Positions 28,277 through 38,693 of a stretch of DNA of 64,000 nucleotides are shown here, in pieces (within the stretch, counting starts at the first letter, position 1; each line of letters starts with the position of its first letter). The notes beneath the pieces were generated by a model that saw only the letters and a program-made list of their open reading frames with translations, was not told the DNA's origin and made no database searches. A program made the translations under genes and the position numbers. The DNA comes from Archegozetes longisetosus (taxonomy: Eukaryota > Arthropoda > Arachnida > Sarcoptiformes > Trhypochthoniidae): contig JAEMBT020000005.1 in NCBI GenBank assembly GCA_018873245.2, positions 476,001-540,000 of the forward strand. Direction: 5' to 3'.

Positions 28277-28813
28277 TTAAAGCAAATCATCAAAAGTTGT
28301 TCCGTTGTAGCCAACGTTAGCCTTATCCAAGTCAACATAGTTGATATAAAGCCTGTCACCAGGAATTCCCAGCTCTTTCTCGATGTGAGCGTAAAGTACT
28401 CGAGAGTGTTTCTTATTTGGTTCGCGACCCAATTGACCAATACTTCCAAGGGTTGCCAAACCGCAAGCACCGTCCACACCACCTGTCAGTCAATTAATGT
28501 CAATTCACAAATAACTAAATAACTATTTCATGTTATACTTAATAGAGTTATGATAATCTGTGAATAACAGTCAATCACATCATTTGATTGACTCCTCTAA
28601 ACATTTAATTTGACTCAAACTTAAAAAATCAAAATTAATAACGAAAATGAATGAAATGGTACCCCAGTTCATGTTTTGGTCAGCGATCACATTGACCACT
28701 ACATAGGATTTCGGTTTTCCTAACGTTTTCGCCACCAAATCCACAGTTGTCTTCACAAAATCAGTTGGAATTTTATCAGACGACACGTTTGTCTTAAGTA
28801 TGAAGAATGGCAT
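28277..28813 (-). CDS. MIF: Macrophage migration inhibitory factor (MIF) homolog
   Basis: Small trimeric cytokine and keto-enol tautomerase, leaderless and exported by a non-classical route. Two exons, 28663-28813 and 28277-28482, join at phase 1 (GGG|GTACCA to GACTGACAG|GT) and give 118 aa, the usual length. Counting from the processed protein, the catalytic Pro1 follows the start Met, and Lys32, Ile64, Tyr95 and Asn97 are all present (GKPKSY, GSIGQLG, LYINY), so tautomerase activity is expected. Cys56 is kept, but the second Cys of the mammalian CALC redox motif is Ala (CGLA). MIF occurs in ticks, mites, aphids and many invertebrates and is absent from Drosophila. It stands alone, facing away from the transposon to its right. 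Confidence 0.97.
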
Positions 28814-30101
28814 TTGTTTTGATTGATATTAATTACAAAATCAAATAGAAATAAGTTAGATTTTAGTTTATATTGAGTCTGATCTTCAGAATAACAGTAG
28901 TGTAATAGTGTAAGACTGCAAAAATAAGAGCCAAACACTTCTATTTGTATAGAACAAGTAACCCTTTTGTAAGTCTTTGTTCGAGTGTTATATACTATGG
29001 AATTACATCTTTAAAAAGGCCAATTCGTCCAATTATAATTCGTTTGGCATAGTAATGAGCGCAAAATTCAAAGATAACATCAGAAACTAACAAGGACTCT
29101 AGGGAACTATCATATCCAAAAGATTGCCATAGAAACCTTATAGATAATTATGAAAAATAGAGTAAAAATATTTTGCTCAATATGTATACATTGATCCCAA
29201 GCTGGGGTGCGTATCCCTTTCAGTATTAGATTATAAGGTAGTAGAAAAAGTCGTTAATAATTGAGCTTCATTAGATTTCTTAAATAACTTTACTATTATG
29301 ATATTAAATGATATGGTCTCCGTGGCGATAATGCCCTAGTGTCTCTCGTAAGTTAGATCGAATTCAGAAAAACGAAATAATTGAAAGATTATACATTTAA
29401 TCAATTTAAAAATTGCTTACAATGAGATCATAAAATTGACGCCAATTTATACGATTATACTGATAATAAATCCTAATTCCATCCACAATTTATTCACTAA
29501 TTATTTATCAAAGCATTTTGATCAAAATCTAAAGTTTGATTTTGAAGTAACAAATCATATAAATTAATAAACTTTTGATTATTTTATTTATTTCTCAATT
29601 TATAAAAATATCATAAACCTATTGGTTATCATGTCAAAAGTAGTGTTCCTAATTCTACTGGAACTACCTTGATTCTCAAGGAATAAGAGTCTTTCTTCAG
29701 TCTCCAGGTCGGAGTCTTTCTAAGGCTTTCCTTGGAAAGCTCCAGACAAAAATTTCAATAAATAATTGAAAAGCGAATCTAAATTTTTAGTAAAAAAGCT
29801 GTAAAATAGTCTATTTTCAAAAGTGTTATGCCTTTCACATGACTACAGAGATAGTGTTAATGAATAATTGCTTAATATGAATCTATTTAACATAAACAAT
29901 TTATAGATTAAAATAAAGTAAAAAATATAACACTTTTAGATCAAAAACCAGTATTCAATAAAAAATTTTCTCAAGGAAGTTTTCTGTAAACATAAGATAT
30001 TATCAAGGAATTTTATTATTCATGTTGGCAACACTAGTTGAAAGAGATGACTGCCAATAAGTATAAATGTCGAAATTGATACCATTATTAAAGAATTTCA
30101 G
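28814..30101. other. Intergenic, MIF 5' side
   Basis: Mostly featureless. Around 29655-29707 the plus strand has a short open stretch ending in CCAG|GTCGGAG (phase 1), which is phase-compatible with the exon starting at 30102. Its reality is uncertain. Confidence 0.4.
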
Positions 30102-30107
30102 CACTTA

Positions 30108-30121
30108 ATATACCATTGCAT
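30108..30121 (+). repeat. Left copy of 14-bp direct repeat flanking the hAT element
   Basis: ATATACCATTGCAT here is repeated exactly at 32885-32898 on the other side of the element. hAT target duplications are normally 8 bp, so part of the 14-bp identity may be chance or belong to the element end. Confidence 0.8.
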
Positions 30122-30727
30122 TTATAGCTGCGCGGGTGAACCGCTAAGCAGTTCGACCCGCAGGTAAACCACGGTTCGGGTCGGGTCGGTTCCATTGTTC
30201 AGAACCGCGGGTTACTCGCAAAGAACCGCATATTTATAAGTTTTAAAATAAGAGTTTAAACAAACGAAAATATATCAAAATGCACACTCATTGTATGCAT
30301 AGATTTCTGTTTATATTAATGCCATGTTACAGAATGCATTACTTTAGGTTCTCAACTATTTACAATACTTTATGCTTCAAATCAGTGCTTAAAAAGTATG
30401 AAAACTTCAAAAATAATTGAAAATAAAGTATAATAAAGACAAATAACTAATTGAAAACATATTTATCACAACTATTATTAATTTCAATATAAATTAATGT
30501 GTTTCAAAATTATTAAAATTTAAGCTTAAGCCAAGTTAAAGTTTATTATTTGTCAATTGATTTTAAATATTTGATAAGCATTAAAATCAAGATAACTATT
30601 ATTTCGAAATTCATGTGATCAAAACAATTGTACATCTGATTTCAAAATCGTGAATAACTTTCGATCATGGGAAAATCTTTAATGATAAATATTTTGAAGT
30701 CTAAAAAACTAATACTAAACTTTAATT

Positions 30728-31070
30728 ATGTCTCAAATGAGTGTAAGTTTTAAAACTAAAACAAGTGATGAAGAAATAAATGGCGAAATAATTAATTAAA
30801 TTGAACTTTCTGTCAAACAAACATCAGCTTTGATTCGGGAAAAGAAAGCTCACATTCGAGATGTGAGGTCTAAAGGTAAGAGTAGTGTTTGGCAAACGTT
30901 TGGAAAAGTGTTAGTTTTTGGTTTATCGGAAAATAACATAAAATCACTTTATATTGATGTGTCGCCTGAATCTTAGTTTCATGTTAAAAACATAATTGTA
31001 TGTAAAAAATGTAACACATGTTATACTAATTCGAGCCACAAAACGAGCACTTCTTTAAAAAAGCATAAAT
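30728..31070 (+). pseudogene. hAT transposase N-terminal remnant with BED zinc finger
   Basis: One frame from ATG 30728 shows KSSVWQTFGKV, then CKKCNTC and STSLKKHKC, the spacing of a BED finger (aromatic VW, Cx2C, then His/Cys). The frame is broken by TAA at about 30797 and TAG at 30974-30976, so it is not expressed as a whole protein. It runs out in the TTAGG-like repeat downstream. Confidence 0.7.
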
Positions 31071-31150
31071 GCATTAAAATAAGTGGATATCGTGATTGTT
31101 CGGGATTCGGCCATTTGATCTGCCGAACATTTGACCATCCAACCGTTTTG

Positions 31151-31193
31151 TTGGGTTAGGTGGGTTAGGTTGGTTAGGTAGGTTAGGTAAGGT
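31151..31193 (+). repeat. Degenerate GGTTAGGT array
   Basis: About five imperfect copies of GGTTAGGT, like the insect-type telomere unit TTAGG with an extra T, inside the hAT remnant and outside the nested foldback. Confidence 0.85.
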
Positions 31194-31234
31194 AAATGAT
31201 TGATAGGCCAAATGGTCCAGATCCCAAAATTATT

Positions 31235-32275
31235 AAAAGACACTTGTAAAATTTTGCTTAAGTTTCGGCCACTCGCGCGCGTGATATAAAGCATTAAAGT
31301 AAAACATGGCGTTTCAAAAGGGAGTGACACAATTCTTCCATGCACAATTCTTCCACATTTTCAATTGATCACAGAATACAAGTGATGACCATTTCAAGTC
31401 GAATTGACCAACGAATAGTAGCTATTGGCCATTTCTATATCAGATGAACTACGGAAGGCAACTGATGGCCATTTTCAATTAAGATGACCTACGGGAAGTA
31501 ACTAATGGCCATTTCTATATCAGATAAACTACGGGAGAAGAACGATGACCATGTTCAATTCAGACGACCTATGGGAGGTATCTGATGGCCATTTCAATAT
31601 CAGATGAACTACGCAAGACAACCGATGAACATTTTCAACTCAGATGACCTATGAAGAGTAAGCGATGACAATTTCCATATAAGATAAACCAAGGGAGAAG
31701 AACGATGAACTTTTTTCATCTCAGATAATCTACAGGAAGTAACTGATGGCCATTTCTATATCAGATGAACTACTAAAGGCAACTGATCACCTGATAATAT
31801 AAAAAATGGTTATCAGTTACTCCTTGTAAGTCATTTAAATTGAAAATGGCAATCGTTCGTCTCACCTAGTTTATCTGATATAGAAATGGCCATCAGTTAC
31901 TTCCCGTAGGTCGTCTCAATCGAAAATGGTCATCGTTCGCCTCCCGTAGTTTATCTGATATGGAAATGGCCATTAGTTACTTTCCGTAGGTCATTTTATA
32001 TAGAAATGGCCAATAGCTACTATTCGTTGGTCAATTCGACTTGAAATGGTCATCACTTGTATTCTGTGATCAATTGAAAAGTGTGGAAGAATTGTGCATG
32101 GAAGAATTGTGGTAGACCCATTTCAAAATGATAAATCCAGTTAATAGAAACTTAAATAACAACAGATATTTAGTAACTAATAATCAATAGTTCTTCCATT
32201 CTCTGTTATGTTCTTCAATATTCTATTTGGCATAGAATTGACGAAAACTTGACCAAAATTTTACAAGTGTCTTTT
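31235..32275. mobile_element. Nested inverted-repeat element within the hAT
   Basis: AAAAGACACTTGTAAAATTT (continuing TG; 31235-31256) recurs as a perfect 22-bp inverted copy at 32254-32275, with further weaker pairing inward. The pair encloses the foldback element at 31328-32111. It could be the terminal repeat of a separate MITE or an outer part of the same foldback family. No target duplication is clear. Confidence 0.6.
31328..32111. mobile_element. Foldback-type element with tandemly repeated arms
   Basis: The ends are CACAATTCTTCC at 31328 and its inverted copy ending at 32111, and pairing continues almost without break for more than 100 bp. The arms consist of degenerate 39-41 bp tandem units of two alternating kinds: one reads GGCCATTTCTATATCAGATG, the other GACCATTTTCAATTCAGATG, so the higher-order period is about 80 bp. 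Orientation flips near 31795. The left arm (about 460 bp) is longer than the right (about 310 bp). It has no coding capacity. Long inverted repeats built from short direct repeats are the hallmark of Foldback/Galileo-like elements. Confidence 0.8.
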
Positions 32276-32437
32276 GTGTGCATAATAATAAAATTTAATC
32301 TCATTATCTCAAGTAGTTCTTAAGTTATTCAAAAAAAACATTGACTGGATTTATCAATTTGAAACGGACTGTAGATTATTTTTTGAAGAGCGTTTAAAAT
32401 TGCGACGATTGAAGCCGGAAATTTTGATTCCATTACT

Positions 32438-32635
32438 ATGTATTGGAAAACAAAAATAAATATTTGGCCTAATCTGTCAGCTATTGCTACATGGGTATTA
32501 TCTGTTCCATTTTCTTCGACTAGAAGTGAAGAAGCATTCAGCTTGAATGGGTGGATGATAAATAAACGAAGAAGTAGTCTTAAACCGGAAAACGTTAATA
32601 TGGTTTTGATCGTTAAGTCAAAGCTATTGAATTGA
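32438..32635 (+). pseudogene. hAT transposase C-terminal dimerisation domain remnant
   Basis: The 65-codon open frame contains WPNLSAIATWVLSVP and NKRRSSLKPENVNM, the hallmark of the hATC dimerisation domain. The usual Ser-Glu-Arg before the Phe is Ser-Glu-Glu. The core DDE part that should precede it is absent, so this is a fragment. Confidence 0.85.
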
Positions 32636-32884
32636 AACAAATTTTTACTTTCTTCTATAATTGTTTTTAACTCATCAATTGTATAATTTCATAAGATTAT
32701 GTTTATATTTGAATAATTACTATTTTAATTTAGATTAATGTAACTTTCATAAGTAAAAATACTCAAATATGCATTACCAAATCTTTAAGTTTCAAAGTTA
32801 TATAATTGTAGCGGTATCGGGTCGGGTCTAATATTGAAAAAGAAGAGGTTCGGGTCGGGTTGTATAAACCCTCGACCCGCGCAC

Positions 32885-32898
32885 ATATACCATTGCAT
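32885..32898 (+). repeat. Right copy of 14-bp direct repeat flanking the hAT element
   Basis: Exact repeat of 30108-30121. Keeping one copy restores an uninterrupted frame across the insertion site. Confidence 0.8.
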
Positions 32899-33093
32899 AA
32901 TGACAGAAAATTCTATTCGTTGAAATATTTTTCAAAGTTGAAGTCTGACTTATATGGACCACGATTCGACACTCACGCCAATACGATCTGCATCAGAGAC
33001 AATGACAGCGATTTCCCTAGTTCAATTGATAATGTACTAAATATCGATGTGATAAAGGCTTTGGCGACCAATATTGTTAAGGGAGTAAAATAA

Positions 33094-33975
33094 CTATTTC
33101 AATTAAGTCTGGTTATTAATGAAACAAACGTGGTCTTAATGGAGTGCCTATAACGGTAGTTGTTGTTCTGTAACCTTTTCTTAAATTTATTTTATATAAT
33201 TCAAATTATTTCTTCATAGCTTTCACATACTTAATGAACGAAATTGTCGCTATTTGTGCATTGAGTGGTAAAGATCCATGGAACCAGTCTTATAGCTCAC
33301 AGTTAACTAATCAACAATAATGTCCATAAAGTCATTACGTTTACGAATCAACTCAAGATATTCTATTAATTTATTGATGTATCTATATTTAATAAATTTT
33401 CTAATAAAAAGTCTGAGTTTGGTAAAAGTCTTAATTAAATTTATCTTAAGAATAACCAAATTTTTTGGATAAACTTAAAACTTCTATATTTGTCGAGCTT
33501 AAGCGGACCTTCAAAAATAGCGCCAAAATCTTTAATAAATTAGATATATCTTTAATGTATTGCCATCTATTAAATGCAATAAGTGTTACGTAAGTGTAAA
33601 CCATATCTTGAGTGAGTACAACAGATACAGTGAAAACTAGTTATAGATTCTAAACTAATTTAAGATTGAACTTAGGCTTAAATGTTGAAACGTACTCGTT
33701 TTAACATATTTAAAAGAGATAAAAGTGGTGTAAAAGAAAGTTGAGATGAAAAAATTATGAATTTAATGGTTGATTAAAAATAAATAAAGCAAATGTGAAA
33801 ATCAAAATATATGTAAAGCAACTGTAATGTTTTTAAAGAGGGCGTAGTATTGATGATAAGAACAAAATCGATAAAAAAACATACCATACTTTATTTGATT
33901 ACTCAGTTGTATTTTGATCCAAATTGTGATTAATCTTAGGTCTAATTAAATAATATAATAGTAAAATCGTTAATA
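33094..33975. other. Intergenic, 5' side of V-ATPase subunit d
   Basis: A plus-strand open frame after TTTCTTCATAG at 33220-33320 reads 32 plausible codons to TAA, but no upstream donor in the neighbouring exon has the needed phase. Nothing else is seen. Confidence 0.4.
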
Positions 33976-35331
33976 ATGTTTTTGGAGAGTGTATTCAATT
34001 CAGACAACGGATACCTGGAGGCACTAATCCGTGGCTTTAAGTGCGGTATTTTGAAACAATCAGATTATTTGAATTTAGTTCAGTGCGAGTCTTTGGAAGA
34101 CTTGAAGCTACATTTGCAATCAACAGATTACGGAAACTTTCTGTCAAACGAACCCTCCCCTCTCAACGTGTCCGTCATCGATGACAAGTTACGCGAAAAG
34201 TTGGTCATTGAGTTTCAACATATCCGCAATCACGCAGTTGAGCCTTTGGCCACTTTCTTGGATCATATCAACTATTCCTATATGATCGACAATATTATAC
34301 TTCTTATAACAGGTCAGACTTTCCACTCACTCTTTAGCTTCTGTTATAATATTTCAAATGATGTTTAGATACGAATGAAAACGTGTCAACATTTCTTAAA
34401 TTTCAAACTTCTAACTTAAACCATATTTGTGTGTCATTTCTATACATAATTGACATAAATTGTGATGAATTTGGTTCAGTTTATGTTATTTAAGTCTCTA
34501 TATTATATATCATTGAATTACAGGAACTCTGCATCAAAGACCACTATCAGAGTTGATACCAAAGTGTCATCCACTGGGCTCTTTTGATCAGATGGAAGCC
34601 ATTCACGTGGCAGCTACTCCAGCAGACCTCTACAATGCAGTCTTAGTGGACACACCACTCGCACCATTCTTTGTTGACTGTATTGGAGAACAAGACTTGG
34701 ATGAAATGAATATAGAAATAATACGTAACACTTTATATAAGGCTTATTTGGAAGCATTCTATAAGTTTTGCAAGGAAGAAATTGGTGGAATAACTGCTGA
34801 TGTTATGTGCGAAATATTAGGTTATTTCTAATTTTGATTACTTCTATTTATAAAATGATGCTTTTTATGTGTAAATAATCGAAAATATTGATTATTTAAT
34901 TGCTGATAGCATTCGAAGCTGATAGAAGAGCTTTCATAATAACAATCAATTCATTTGGCACTGAATTGTCGAAAGAAGATCGCGCAAAGTTGTATCCGAA
35001 TTGTGGAAAATTATATCCAGATGGTTTGATGGCTTTGGCGCGCGCTGATGATTACGAACAAGTCAGAACTGTAGCCGAGTATTACGCAGAATATAAAGTC
35101 CTGTTCGAAGGCCAAGGACAAGGCGGACACGAGGAGAAGACACTTGAAGATAAATTTTTTGAGCATGAGGTCAACTTAAATGTGAACGCATTTATGCAAC
35201 AGTTTCATTTCGGTGTCTTCTATTCCTACCTTAAGCTTAAAGAACAAGAATGTCGTAATATTGTATGGATTGCAGAATGTGTGGCACAAAAGCATAAGGC
35301 TAAAATTGATAATTACATTCCTATCTTTTAA
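33976..35331 (+). CDS. ATP6V0D1: V-type proton ATPase V0 subunit d
   Basis: Subunit d caps the membrane c-ring and couples the V1 rotor to the V0 proton channel in endosomes, lysosomes and plasma membranes of secretory epithelia. Exons are 33976-34312, 34524-34820 and 34910-35331, all junctions phase 1, giving 351 aa, exactly the length of animal subunit d1. Near-invariant blocks are visible: [115 protein letters not shown] and the C-terminal NYIPIF. The ATG context has A at -3. Introns are 211 and 89 bp. The gene is intact and there is no sign of a second isoform. Confidence 0.98.
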
Positions 35332-36178
35332 ATCCTATAATTAGTTATTGAAAGTTATTTAATTGATTTTTTCAATTCTAAATTTTAAAAATTATTATTT
35401 AGAATTACAAGCAGTATACATTCAATATTTATCAGTAAATCAAGAAATCGATGAACATTTCGATTTAATTTGTGATATTAATGTAATTAAATGTTGTATT
35501 TAGTTGGAAATATAAATGTATAAAATTGCATTATAATTGTATGAAGTTAATCCCGAACTATTCTGAACGTGTGGAATAAAATTTGGTTTTTTGGTTTAGT
35601 TTGAAGTTTCCCTAAACTATTTGGTTACCATATGCATCTCTAATGCTTTCGTTAAAAATACCTATAAGTATAAATAATGCGTAAGGATTAAAAGGAAATA
35701 ATTGTAGTATTTTTATTTATTTGTTTGATGGGGATCAATTCAAAAAATCAACAATTAGAACAAAATGATTCAATTTACATAAAGTAATCACTATAAACGT
35801 GTTTCTGCTGAGATACTAAACTAATAGTTATCGACTTTGACATATCCAACAAGTAACTAAAGCAAACAAGACTTTAACAGCCAATTTGTAAGTGGACACC
35901 TTCAATTTAAATGATAAAGTATCAAACAATGATTAGTTGAATTAAGAATAAATCAGTTTACGTTCAAATATAAATATGTGTACGTTTGTATCACAGCTAA
36001 AGGTCATGTTTAAAATGCGCGCTGTTTTATAGAAAAATATCTGAGAAAACGATTACAAGTGACGCCAGTCACATGACAAACACATGACATAAGAATAACA
36101 GTTTCGATATACATTTCAAAATTGCAACTAAAGTCTTAATTAAATATAATTGTGATCAACGTTTAATTAAATGCACAA
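35332..36178. other. Intergenic between V-ATPase d and RARS2
   Basis: Contains the V-ATPase d 3' UTR with its AATAAA, then AT-rich sequence to the RARS2 start. No other feature is seen. Confidence 0.6.
35575..35580 (+). terminator. Poly(A) signal of V-ATPase subunit d
   Basis: AATAAA 244 bp beyond the stop codon. Confidence 0.65.
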
Positions 36179-38621
36179 ATGGTTTTAAACATTAAGCGAC
36201 AAATTGTGTCACATTTGAGAGTAGTTTTCAATAAACAAATTAAAGAAAATATAATCAAAACAAAGTCGACAAGAAGTTTTAAAAATGACATAAAACCAAC
36301 TTTTTATATAGATTTAAATGATTTTAATAACGATAGTAATAATTTGAATGAAGTGAAAAAGTCCATCTCAAAAGTTTGTATTACTTGGTTTTGTTTTTCT
36401 TTAAGTTGTTCATCAATTCTAGATTATACTTAAGTTTTATTTATTAAAGCTTTTCTAATCCAAGTCAAATTTGAAACTATTTCTTTCATTTTAATCTTAC
36501 TTCCACTTTATTTTAGGAAATTAGCGAAAATTTGTCCTTTATCAAACGAATATATACTGAATTGAATGCAGAAAATAAGCCACAATTAATGTTTGAAATT
36601 GAAGAACAATTCTTTTTAGAGGTTCGTTAGCTTTAATTATCAATTTTTCAATTTTAAGTCAAATATAAAATTTAATTCGATTGATATTTAATTTTGACAG
36701 CAATTAATGAATGACTTGAAGTGTAACCTAGTAGAAACCTATGGTAAAAATACTTTGTTTAATTCTAAAGAGAGTTCACCGCAAACTATTGTCGTTGAGT
36801 TTTCTTCTCCTAATATCGCAAAACCCTTTCATGTCGGCAACTTGAGGTCAACTATTATCGGAAATTTCGTGTCAAATTTAAATTCATTTTGTGGAAATAA
36901 TGTAATTCGACTCAACTATTTGGGCGATTGGGGCACACAGTTCGGAATATTAAGTCTAGCCTATGATTATTTTGGAGATGACAACAGTTTAGCTCAAAAT
37001 CCATTAAAACATTTATTTGATGTTTACGTGAAGGGAAATAATGAATGCACTAATAGTGAGGAATGGAGAGAAAAGGCTAAACAAAGATTTCATTTATTAG
37101 AAAGTAAGCAAAACTCTGATGTTTTCAAACAATGGTTGAAGTTTCGGGAACTAAGTGTCAATGAGTTGAAGAGTTTATACTCGAGGTTAGGCATAAATTT
37201 TGATGAGTTTCACAGTGAGTCCATGTATAGTAAGGCCTCACTTGAAGTGATTGAAGAATTGAGACAATTGGGTCTCATAGAAAAAGATGATGGAAGTGAT
37301 GCTGCTTTTGCTCGGATCAAAAACAACGAAAAAGATGGTGATTATCTTAAAATACCTGTCGTCAAGAAAGATGGAAGTACTCTATATCTTACGCGGTTAG
37401 AAGTGTTAACTATTGAATTGAAAGTAAAATGAGCTCTTTTAAAACTAGAGTTCAATAACAATAATCTTCAACACTTTCACTCGTTTTACTAACGTCTTTT
37501 TTAATTAAATTTAGAGATATTGCAGCCGCTATTCATCGAAAGGAGATGTATCATTTTAGTAAAATGTATTATATTGTTGACAGCAGTCAGTCTAAACATT
37601 TCAATAATTTGAAGAGTATATTCAAGGAAGCAAAAAGTGATTTGTTTCAGTACGTCATTCAACTCATTTGATTGGATTATCCTATATCGTTTTAATACAT
37701 TGTTAATCAATTACACAGAGAATTGATTCACTTGAGGTTTGGACGCATTATTGGCATGAGTACTCGAAAAGGTGACATCATATTTCTTGAAGACGTTCTC
37801 AATGAAGCGAAAGACAGGGCAATAGAATCAATCAAATCGAGTCCAAGTATGTCATATCATAAACATTTACACAGTTGAAAGTAATGAGAAATAATTCGAT
37901 CAATTCTGTTTTGACTCAAAGACACTAAAATAAGTGATGAACATATTGAGAGTGTAGCTGATATATTAGGAACATCTGGAATTATGATACACGACATGTC
38001 TCATCGTAGAGCTCAAGAATACAAGTTTAATTGGATTTCGGCGCTTAAACATAGTGGTGATACTGGCATTGCATTGCAGTACACACACGCAAGGCTTTGC
38101 AAGTGAGCTCATTTTTCAAATACTGTTTTGATATTTCAAATTGAAAAGCTACGACTTAGGGCTCTGAGAGTTCATTGTTTCTCCAATTTTTCACTTTTAC
38201 GAATTAATTTTCATTATCTATTACAATTCTAGTTTGGAAGTCAACTGTGGTATTGACTTAAACTTGGATTTTGTGCCAAAATTTGAAGCAATCAATTGTT
38301 TTGAAGGCAAACTACTAATGAATATTTTGTCTCAATATGACGATATTTTGCATGAATCTTACGAACGGCTAGAACCAAGTGTTCTCGTTAACTATTTATT
38401 TGAGTTGAAGTATGTTTTCATAAATATTTAGAGTACTAATTCAAATTAACATTATTTCATTTTTACTCAGAAATGCTATAAATAGAGCGAATCAAGAATT
38501 AAAGATCAAGGGGCAAGATTCGGATCTAGCAAGATCACGGCTTTTATTGTTCTATTGCGCGCGTAACGTCCTCAATGAATCGATCAAATTATTAGGTCTT
38601 AATCCATTGAAATCGATGTGA
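36179..38621 (+). CDS. RARS2: Mitochondrial arginyl-tRNA synthetase
   Basis: Class I synthetase charging mitochondrial tRNA-Arg. Eight exons fit in phase: 36179-36373, 36517-36621, 36701-37395, 37515-37649, 37719-37846, 37922-38102, 38233-38409 and 38471-38621, giving 588 aa against about 580 for the animal enzyme. The first 40 residues are basic and nearly free of acidic residues, as in a mitochondrial presequence. Motifs: FSSPNIAKPFHVGN (HIGH region, residues 144-147), NYLGDWGTQFG, a KMSKS-equivalent MSTRKGD near 390, FLEDVLNEAK, DTGIALQYTHAR, and the anticodon-binding DALR-type tail ending in a C-terminal Met, as in human RARS2. The last HIGH residue is Asn, not His. Seven introns, most 60-140 bp. 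An out-of-frame ATG at 36171 precedes the start. Confidence 0.97.
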
Positions 38622-38687
38622 TGCAAGTTTTCACGAATGTTTTGTTAAATATTCATTATATAAACATAATAGTTATATTCAAATTCG

Positions 38688-38693
38688 AATAAA
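38688..38693 (+). terminator. Poly(A) signal of RARS2
   Basis: AATAAA 67 bp beyond the stop codon. Confidence 0.65.

Larger units (their letters stand above)
30122..32884 (+). mobile_element. Degenerate hAT-superfamily DNA transposon
   Basis: The ends carry a short inverted repeat with core GCGCGGGT (30130-30137) and ACCCGCGC (32875-32882), each followed inward by a GGTTCGGGTCGGGT-type subterminal motif. Inside are the two recognisable ends of a hAT transposase: a BED-type zinc finger near 30881-31070 and a C-terminal dimerisation domain at 32438-32635. The catalytic middle is missing, and other repeats occupy its place. Stop codons break the N-terminal part. The element is therefore non-autonomous and old. 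The outermost bases are uncertain by a few nucleotides because they merge with the flanking direct repeat. Confidence 0.8.
30102..33093 (+). pseudogene. Coding-like exon of an M28 / nicastrin-like protein, split by a hAT insertion
   Basis: A plus-strand exon appears to start at 30102 after the acceptor GAATTTCAG. It reads six codons to 30121, is interrupted by the hAT element, and resumes in the same frame at 32899, ending at TAA 33091-33093 or at a donor GGA|GTAAAA just before it. The downstream part (about 65 codons) contains RFDTHANTI, a spacer, and DVIKALATNIVKG, an arrangement like the YDTAENI ... AKALADVA region of nicastrin in the M28 peptidase superfamily. No other exons of such a gene are certain. 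A frame at 33220-33320 looks coding but its phase does not match. This could be a relic of a disrupted gene or a duplicated fragment. The family call is tentative. Confidence 0.35.

Noticed and set aside
33220..33320. Coding-like frame after TTCTTCATAG
   Set aside because: Needs a phase-1 donor upstream; the neighbouring exon offers only phase-0 donors, so it was not joined.
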